Assembly (NCBI GenBank): GCA_043747685.1
Contig: JAYTOR010000114.1
Coordinates: 1 to 28,311, forward strand
DNA: 28,311 bases
Source: JANXUF01 sp043747685
Lineage (GTDB): Bacteria > Actinomycetota > Acidimicrobiia > Acidimicrobiales > Ilumatobacteraceae
Reading direction: 5' to 3'
Positions 23,579 through 28,311 of this stretch are shown piece after piece. Made by a program: the position numbers and the translations under genes. Below the pieces are notes generated by a model. The model was not told the origin of the DNA and did not search any database. It saw only the letters and a program-made list of their open reading frames with translations. Each line of letters opens with the position of its first letter. Within the stretch, counting starts at the first letter, position 1.

Positions 23579-24852
23579 GCGAGTCGCTGGACGAGTTCAT
23601 CACGCCCCGGCCCGGTGCCGACGAAGCGAACCGGCAAACCAACCTCCTGCTCGACGACATCGAGGAACGTTCGTGCAGCAGCCGGCAACTCGTCGATCTC
23701 CTTCGCTGACCGCAGCTCGGTCTGCCAGCCGGGCAGGTCCCGATACACGGGCGTGACCGCAGCGAGTTCGTCGAGACCGTCAGGGTAGTGCTGCAGCGGC
23801 TCGCCGTCGATTTCGTAGCCGGTGCAGATTCGCACAAGATCGAACGAGTCGAGCACGTCCAGTTTTGTCAGCGCGATCTCGGTGAGCGAGTTCAGCCGCG
23901 CCGCATGTCGCAGCATGAACGTGTCAAGCCAGCCGGTCCGGCGACGGCGACCCGTCACGGTGCCGAATTCATGACCGATATCGGCCATCGCCTCGCCATA
24001 CGAATCGAGCGCCTCAGTCGGGAACGGGCCTGCACCGACGCGGGTGCAGTAGGCCTTGGTGATACCGATCACTCTGTCGATCGACTTCGGGCCGATACCC
24101 GTGCCAGTACACGCACCACCGGCGGTCGGGTTCGACGAGGTGACGAATGGATAGGTGCCGTGATCGAGATCGAGGAACGTGGCCTGCGCCCCTTCGAGCA
24201 GCAGATGCGCGCCGGCATCGAGAGCATCGTGGAGCAACGACACCGTGTTGGTGATGTACGGCCGCACGCGCTCGGCGATCGACCCGGCGTACAACGCCGT
24301 CAACGCGTCGACGTCGAGTGCCTCGCCGCCGAGAGCGACGAGCAGATCGCTCTCATACTTGGCGGTCGAGGCGAAGTGCTCGGCGAAACGAACTGCATCG
24401 AGCATGTCGCCGGCACGAAGGCCGGTTCGGCTGGCTTTGTCGGCATACGCAGGGCCGATGCCCTTCAGCGTCGTTCCGATCTTGGCGTCACCTCTGCGAG
24501 CTTCAGCGAGCGCATCGTGGGCCCGGTGCCAGGGAAAGATGAGATGAGCGTGACTCGACAATTTCAGGCGACTGCAATCGATGCCACGAGCCTCCAATCG
24601 CTCGATCTCATCGACGAGATGGACGGGATCAACGACGACACCGTTGGCGATGACGGGAACGACATGGTCGTAGAAAACACCGGAAGGTATCAACTGCAGC
24701 GCATAGCGCTCGCCGTTGATGACGACGGTGTGGCCAGCGTTGTGCCCACCCTGGTAACGAACGACGTAGCCGTGCTCCTTGGCGAGCAGATCGGTGATCT
24801 TGGCCTTGCCTTCGTCACCCCACTGTGTTCCGACGACGACGGTGACGGGCAT
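23575..24852 (-). CDS. purA: Adenylosuccinate synthetase
   Basis: 425-residue GTP-dependent enzyme that condenses IMP with aspartate. Landmarks: WGDEGKAK with catalytic Asp13 and Lys16, GGHNAGHT with His41, TLKGIGPAYADKASR, LLEGAQATFLDLDHGTYP and the GTP-binding TKLDVLD. The P-loop has Ala17 where most PurA proteins have Gly (GDEGKGK). ATG at 24852 follows AGGAG by 5 nt. It is the first gene of a purA-purB operon and is divergent from the ROK kinase gene; a palindrome lies on its probable promoter, hinting at regulation. Confidence 0.95.
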   Translation of the reverse strand: MPVTVVVGTQWGDEGKAKITDLLAKEHGYVVRYQGGHNAGHTVVINGERYALQLIPSGVFYDHVVPVIANGVVVDPVHLVDEIERLEARGIDCSRLKLSSHAHLIFPWHRAHDALAEARRGDAKIGTTLKGIGPAYADKASRTGLRAGDMLDAVRFAEHFASTAKYESDLLVALGGEALDVDALTALYAGSIAERVRPYITNTVSLLHDALDAGAHLLLEGAQATFLDLDHGTYPFVTSSNPTAGGACTGTGIGPKSIDRVIGITKAYCTRVGAGPFPTEALDSYGEAMADIGHEFGTVTGRRRRTGWLDTFMLRHAARLNSLTEIALTKLDVLDSFDLVRICTGYEIDGEPLQHYPDGLDELAAVTPVYRDLPGWQTELRSAKEIDELPAAARTFLDVVEQEVGLPVRFVGTGPGRDELVQRLA

Positions 24853-24857
24853 CAGTA

Positions 24858-24862
24858 CTCCT
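24858..24862 (-). promoter_or_regulatory. Shine-Dalgarno site of purA
   Basis: AGGAG on the minus strand, 5 nt before ATG at 24852. purA is thus a leadered gene, unlike most in the window. Confidence 0.6.
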
Positions 24863-24887
24863 GTGCTGACGGGCCTGCGTTCAGGCG

Positions 24888-24904
24888 GGCTTACCGGGTA
24901 AGCC
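24888..24904. promoter_or_regulatory. 17-bp palindrome at the purA promoter (candidate operator)
   Basis: GGCTTACC-G-GGTAAGCC: 8-bp perfect arms around one central base. It overlaps a TAGGCT -10 box for purA (24906-24901, minus strand) and covers the expected transcription start, leaving a leader of about 40 nt. A dimeric repressor bound here would block purA-purB. It matches no purine-repressor site I know. Confidence 0.5.
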
Positions 24905-24943
24905 TAGCCACAGAGTGGTGCGCTCCTCTGGCCTGGCATCTGG

Positions 24944-24949
24944 CACACT
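24944..24949 (+). promoter_or_regulatory. Possible -10 box of the ROK kinase gene
   Basis: CACACT keeps A2 and T6 of the consensus and ends 7 nt before GTG at 24957; no Shine-Dalgarno is present. Weak call resting on spacing. Confidence 0.3.
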
Positions 24950-24956
24950 TCTGGTT

Positions 24957-25808
24957 GTGACGACGCCAAGAACCACGAAGAGCGCAGCACCCGCCCCAGC
25001 CTCCCCGGCAACGAAACGCGCCCCGAGACGGACGACTGGCAAAGGTCCGGCGAAGCGTACGGCAACGGGCCCGACGACGCTGTCGATCGATGTCGGCGGG
25101 ACAGGACTGAAAGCCTCGGTGCTCGACGCCGACGGCAACTATCTGCACGATCGTGTTCGTGTCGACACGCCTCATCCGTGCACGCCGGAGATGATCGTCG
25201 ACGAGCTCGTCGCCCTCGTCAAACCGCTGCCGGACTACGACCGCATCTCCGTCGGCTTTCCGGGGATGATCCGCGGCGGCCGGATCCTCTCTGCTGCAAA
25301 CATGGCCCACGCGCAGCTCAGCGATCCAGAGCCCGACCCTGAACTGGTCAAGGCATGGCACAACTTCGACCTCGCCGGCGCACTCGATGCAGCCCTGCAC
25401 AAGCCCGTCAGGGTCGCCAACGACGCCGATATGCAGGGCGCAGCGGTCATCAAGGGCGATGGCCTCGAACTCGTGATCACCCTCGGAACTGGATTCGGGA
25501 CGGCAATCTTCATCAATGGACACATCGCCCCGCACCTGGAGATCGCCCACAGCCAGTTCCGCAAGGGAGAGACGTACGACGAGCAGCTCGGCGATGTCAC
25601 CCGCCAGAAGATCGGCAAGCAGCGCTGGAGCAATCGCGTCCTCAAGGCGCTCGCCGCGCTCGACACGCTGATGTTCTACGACCACGTCTTCATCGGCGGT
25701 GGGAACTCCGAGCGGGTCACGATCGACCTCGGACCGAAGGCGAAGATCGTCGACAACAGCGCCGGCATCCTCGGCGGCATCCGCCTCTGGGACCACAACA
25801 TCGTCTGA
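24957..25808 (+). CDS. ppgK: Polyphosphate glucokinase-like ROK kinase
   Basis: 283 residues. After a basic Ala/Pro/Thr-rich N-terminal tail of about 40 residues comes a ROK sugar kinase fold: phosphate-1 loop LSIDVGGTGLKA, VGFPGMIRGGRI, VANDADMQGAA (catalytic Asp), the phosphate-2 loop TLGTGFGTAIFINGHI and the C-terminal adenosine-site GGGNSERV. The order and the NDAD motif match actinobacterial polyphosphate glucokinases, which phosphorylate glucose with polyphosphate or ATP in the cytoplasm. Sequence such as IAHSQFRKGETYDE replaces the usual zinc-site pattern of ROK repressors, so it is a kinase rather than a regulator. GTG at 24957 is used; an in-frame ATG at 24915 lies in the promoter region. 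The phosphoryl donor is inferred from family. Confidence 0.82.
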   Translation: MTTPRTTKSAAPAPASPATKRAPRRTTGKGPAKRTATGPTTLSIDVGGTGLKASVLDADGNYLHDRVRVDTPHPCTPEMIVDELVALVKPLPDYDRISVGFPGMIRGGRILSAANMAHAQLSDPEPDPELVKAWHNFDLAGALDAALHKPVRVANDADMQGAAVIKGDGLELVITLGTGFGTAIFINGHIAPHLEIAHSQFRKGETYDEQLGDVTRQKIGKQRWSNRVLKALAALDTLMFYDHVFIGGGNSERVTIDLGPKAKIVDNSAGILGGIRLWDHNIV

Positions 25809-25861
25809 GCCCGAGGGTCATCGCAGCAGCCGAGTGTCCTGACACCCGTGGCCGTCGCCAC

Positions 25862-25893
25862 CGCACTCCGGTGCAGCAAGCGCACTCCGGTGC
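25862..25893. terminator. Tandem 13-bp hairpin-forming repeats between convergent genes
   Basis: CGCACTCCGGTGC occurs twice (25862-25874 and 25881-25893), 6 nt apart. Each copy can fold as a small GCAC/GTGC stem-loop, and GTGTC-CT-GACAC lies just upstream. They fill the gap between the kinase and hydrolase gene ends and may terminate both. Confidence 0.35.
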
Positions 25894-25901
25894 TGGTTGC
25901 T

Positions 25902-26714
25902 TCAGGCGGCGCTGCCTTTTGCTGCCGCCTCGCGTTCAGCCCAGCTGGCAGGGCGCGGGAACAGGTGACGTAACGCCAGCGGCGGGCTGAACTTGCGCCA
26001 GTCGTCTTCCGGCTGGGCGAGGCGGTTGGCGATCGCGTAGACCGCCGCCGGGTTCCAGCCGAGGCCGGAATGGCTGCCGCGGACTTCGATGTTCTCGTGG
26101 CCTTCGCTCTCGATGTCGATACAGGTGTGCCAGCGGACGACCCCGTCGGTGCGGCTGTAGATTGCCGTCGACGGGACCGGGAGGGGTGCCTTGCCGGCTT
26201 CACCGACCACGAGATCGTTGAACCGGGAACTGAAACTGCCCTCCAACTGGTCGAACAACATCGATGCTGCCGACCGGTCCTGGCGTCCGAGGCGGAAGGG
26301 GGAACCGAGGGTGATCACCTGGCGGACCGCTTCCGGATTGTTGCGCGCCAGTTCACGTGCGTAGATCCCGCCGAGACTCCAGCCGACGAGTGTGATCGTG
26401 CGCTCGTGGCGGTCGTGCAATTCGATGAGGCGGTCCTGGATGCCGTCGAGGATGCGGTCCGTCGGACCGAGATTCGGGCCGAGGCCCCAACCATGCACCC
26501 AATATCCCTGCGCCTGCAGCACGCCGCGCAACGGCATGGTCGAGCGGTCAGAGGCAGTGAAACCGGGAAGCACCAGCACAGGGTGGCGATCGCCGCGACC
26601 GGCGAGACGCAATATCGGTGACGCTGCGAGGAACGCACCGAATTCGAGTACGGCACGCGATTCCCCGATGCGTAGCCATGAGTTCGGGGCTGAGACGTGA
26701 TTGTTATTGGGCAC
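25902..26714 (-). CDS. Alpha/beta hydrolase (lipase/esterase-like)
   Basis: 270 residues. The fold is visible as HPVLVLPGFTASDRST (oxyanion strand), nucleophile elbow LVGWSLGGIYARELA, the Asp region AIYSRTDGVV and the His region EVRGSHSGLGWNP, giving a full Ser-Asp-His triad. The ITLGSPF strand and the SRTDGVV/SHSGL pattern are those of EstA/PGAP1-like cytoplasmic lipases and esterases of unknown substrate. GTG at 26714 is chosen because TACTCT ends 8 nt upstream; the frame stays open to 26801, which would add 29 residues without family support. It is the last clear gene before the gene-poor right end. Confidence 0.85.
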   Translation of the reverse strand: MPNNNHVSAPNSWLRIGESRAVLEFGAFLAASPILRLAGRGDRHPVLVLPGFTASDRSTMPLRGVLQAQGYWVHGWGLGPNLGPTDRILDGIQDRLIELHDRHERTITLVGWSLGGIYARELARNNPEAVRQVITLGSPFRLGRQDRSAASMLFDQLEGSFSSRFNDLVVGEAGKAPLPVPSTAIYSRTDGVVRWHTCIDIESEGHENIEVRGSHSGLGWNPAAVYAIANRLAQPEDDWRKFSPPLALRHLFPRPASWAEREAAAKGSAA

Positions 26715-26722
26715 CGATGCCG

Positions 26723-26728
26723 AGAGTA
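26723..26728 (-). promoter_or_regulatory. -10 box of the hydrolase gene (leaderless)
   Basis: TACTCT on the minus strand ends 8 nt before GTG at 26714. Confidence 0.4.
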
Positions 26729-26959
26729 CAACCTGTGGGAATCCGAAGGACGGCCAGAACGTCAACAGCTTGGCGACCTGATCGTCACCGAACTGTTGCA
26801 CTGTTGTGGTTCAGAGCGGCCTCGATCCGGTGACTCGACACTTTTCAGGTCCGTCGATCGGCATCTGCGGCCATGAACGGTCATCGGATGGCGCGCAGAC
26901 GCCCTGCTAGTGGGCCTGGTGGTATCAGCCGTCACCAAATGGCGCAGGCTGACACGCGA

Positions 26960-27001
26960 GCAGAACGCGGGCTCGCGCGGGCAAAACGCGGGCTGCCGAG
27001 G
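26960..27001. repeat. Imperfect 21-bp tandem duplication
   Basis: Two adjacent 21-bp units (26960-26980 and 26981-27001) share GCARAACGCGGGCT at their 5' ends and diverge toward their 3' ends. Confidence 0.5.
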
Positions 27002-27585
27002 CGCATCAGCTCCGCCTCCAAGCCTATTTCTTCTGCCCTTCTCATTGGCCGGTCGTCGCTCATCGCCGAAACGTTCCGACAGTCCAAACGTGTGCGAGAT
27101 GCAACGAACCTCATACTCAAACATTCGCCAGCGGAGCGCCCACTGGGGAAGTAGGGGCGATGGGGTTAGGAGTCGCCGCGATGATACTCGTATTGCCGTG
27201 CTTATCGAATGTATGGCTCAGTAATGTCCCTTCCTCGCGCCGCTTGCAGCGGCCGAGTGAGTGGGACTCCGCAGCATTTTAGAAAGGGCCAGATCATGAG
27301 GCGTGAGCCGCATCCGAAATTCCAAACATGGCATTCGCCATAGCAACGCGCAGAGACCAGACGCTCGGTGTCCACGACAGGGCAATGGTCCTCTTGAACG
27401 ACGGGTGGTATCACACCGCTGCTGCCCGTCCTCGGAAGCGTCTTGGACGTCGGCCATCGCTGTGGTCGTGTGAGCTAGTCGCTGGTGTCGGGAGTGTCCG
27501 AGCTGATCCCGACGTTACGAAGGCCGACGCCGGCTGCCCGAGTTCAGCTGGCCCCTGACTTGACCTCGTTCGTACGGGCGGACCA

Positions 27586-27643
27586 TCGTGGGTAACAGTT
27601 CATGTCGTACGCTTCGTCGTGTACCGGTGACTGTTACCCACGA
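27586..27643. repeat. Perfect 14-bp inverted repeat with 30-nt spacer
   Basis: TCGTGGGTAACAGT (27586-27599) and ACTGTTACCCACGA (27630-27643) are exact reverse complements. They could be facing termini of an insertion sequence or a MITE-like remnant, or the stem of an RNA hairpin; the 30-nt spacer has no gene. Confidence 0.6.
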
Positions 27644-28068
27644 CGTGAGCAGGCCTGTTGCGCTTGGAGATCCAATGACAGAGCCTCGATCGTGCATCTG
27701 ACCGGTGTGAATGGGTGTCGCAGAGGCGAATCCAGTCGCTGGCATGACGATCTCGGTGGCGGCAAGCGCCATCAAAATCCGTTCCCGCGCCGATCAACAA
27801 GAACGGCAACTCAGCCGTAGACCGAGGTGGAAACCAGGTACGCATGTTGCGCCTGCAACGGTCTGGCGGCCGCGATCTGCCCGCTATCGGACGTGACGCG
27901 AATGCCCGTACCTGCACATTGCGGGCAGGTCGGCAACGCACAGATCGCCGGCTATGGGTGCTGTTATAGGCGTGATCGCGAGCCTTCACGGATAGTCGAG
28001 CCGCGCATTATGCGCTACCTGGCGACACGTCACCGGCGACCGGCCTGCGTGTCGGACGGGTGCCGCCT

Positions 28069-28110
28069 CCGATCACCGGAATACCCGCGACCGACCACCG
28101 GAATAACCCG
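28069..28110 (+). repeat. Imperfect direct repeat with CACCGGAATA core
   Basis: CCGATCACCGGAATACCCG (28069-28087) and CCGACCACCGGAATAACCCG (28091-28110) differ by one substitution and one inserted base. Spaced CACCGGAAT repeats remind me of subterminal repeats in IS21-family elements; this is from memory and no transposase is present. Confidence 0.45.
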
Positions 28111-28267
28111 ACGGCCATGAGCGGACGAGATGTCGGTGACCAGTCTCGCGCCCGGAGTCCTGGCGCGGATTTTGCTCGATTCTCCTACTTCCGAGAGGAC
28201 GCAGATCTGCAGAATGCGTTATCTGTGGAGTTTTGGTTCCAGGGTCGATGCGCGGCTGATTTCCGTG

Positions 28268-28291
28268 ACCACCCCAGATAGTTGGGGTGGT
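28268..28291. terminator. 9-bp perfect hairpin near the window end
   Basis: ACCACCCCA, loop GATAGT, TGGGGTGGT. GATAGTTGG, which spans the loop and right arm (28277-28285), is repeated at 28295-28303. It could be a terminator of a gene beyond the edge or an end of a mobile element. Confidence 0.4.
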
Positions 28292-28311
28292 GTCGATAGT
28301 TGGAAGACTAG

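Larger units (their letters stand above)
26729..28311. other. Gene-poor region, probable insertion scar or decayed DNA
   Basis: About 1.6 kb with no reading frame I can support on either strand. Open frames are short, start at arbitrary codons, lack ribosome sites and -10 boxes, and read as low-complexity Arg/Ser/Pro-rich shadows. One stop-bounded minus-strand stretch near 27826-27960 reads PTCPQCAGTGIRVTSDSG, a zinc-ribbon-like remnant with no start codon. The stretch is visibly less GC-rich than the rest and contains several repeats and hairpins listed separately. No tRNA or integrase was seen. Confidence 0.6.

Noticed and set aside
23788..24960. 390-codon plus-strand frame opposite purA
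   Set aside because: PurA is unmistakable on the other strand and this frame has no motif.
25860..25895. Short CRISPR-like array
   Set aside because: Only two 13-bp copies 6 nt apart, no spacers of usual size and no cas genes; better explained as terminator hairpins.
26762..27154. Small genes on both strands (120 and 93 codons) next to the hydrolase
   Set aside because: They overlap each other and a tandem repeat, lack start signals and show no domain.
27600..27989. 129-codon minus-strand gene in the gene-poor region
   Set aside because: Arg/Ser-rich shadow with no start signal; it runs through the inverted repeat.
28225..28265. Possible tRNA T-arm (GGTTCCAGGGTCGATG)
   Set aside because: No matching acceptor stem, anticodon arm or complete T-stem pairing could be found.

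Overview
The window looks like chromosome from a high-GC actinobacterium, plausibly of the Acidimicrobiia. The signs are strong C/G at third codon positions, many GTG starts, an F420-type luciferase-like oxidoreductase, a polyphosphate-glucokinase-like ROK kinase, SCO/TAP-type secreted lipoprotein hydrolases, and -10 boxes placed so close to start codons that many genes are probably transcribed without a leader. No rRNA, tRNA or CRISPR array was seen. The class assignment is inference; the high-GC actinobacterial character is well supported.

Positions 1-8505 are metabolic. A TAP-like lipoprotein hydrolase runs off the left edge. A gamma-aminobutyraldehyde dehydrogenase is divergent from an acetoacetate-CoA ligase. 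The ligase converges, across a strong hairpin, on a large GH3 glycosidase. The glycosidase is divergent from a CCA-adding tRNA nucleotidyltransferase. Positions 8567-13565 hold a methyltransferase-like gene downstream of a second TAP-like lipoprotein, a divergent ABC exporter, and an exported YkuD-type L,D-transpeptidase.

Positions 13703-16590 hold a small acidic protein and then the most unusual part of the window: a three-gene DrrA/DrrB-type ABC-2 exporter operon that has decayed. The ATPase lacks its Walker A end and carries an in-frame TAA and a +1 frameshift. The first permease has an in-frame TAG. The second permease has a +1 frameshift. The ancestral overlapping stop/start junctions can still be read.

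Positions 16650-26714 are dense and intact: a GNAT acetyltransferase; an aminotransferase translationally coupled to a nitrilase-family omega-amidase (a likely glutamine transaminase/omega-amidase pair); an ECF sigma factor overlapping a cytoplasmic zinc anti-sigma factor; pyrE; an LLM F420 oxidoreductase; a conserved basic protein of unknown function; purA-purB overlapping by ATGA; a polyphosphate-glucokinase-like kinase; and an alpha/beta hydrolase. A 17-bp palindrome sits on the likely purA promoter.

Positions 26729-28311 carry no gene I can support. The stretch is less GC-rich and holds a perfect 14-bp inverted repeat, two imperfect tandem repeats and a strong hairpin, and looks like an insertion scar or decayed mobile DNA. 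A recurring regulatory theme is a TANNNT box ending 6-10 nt before the start codon, seen in front of ten genes, with three weaker versions.
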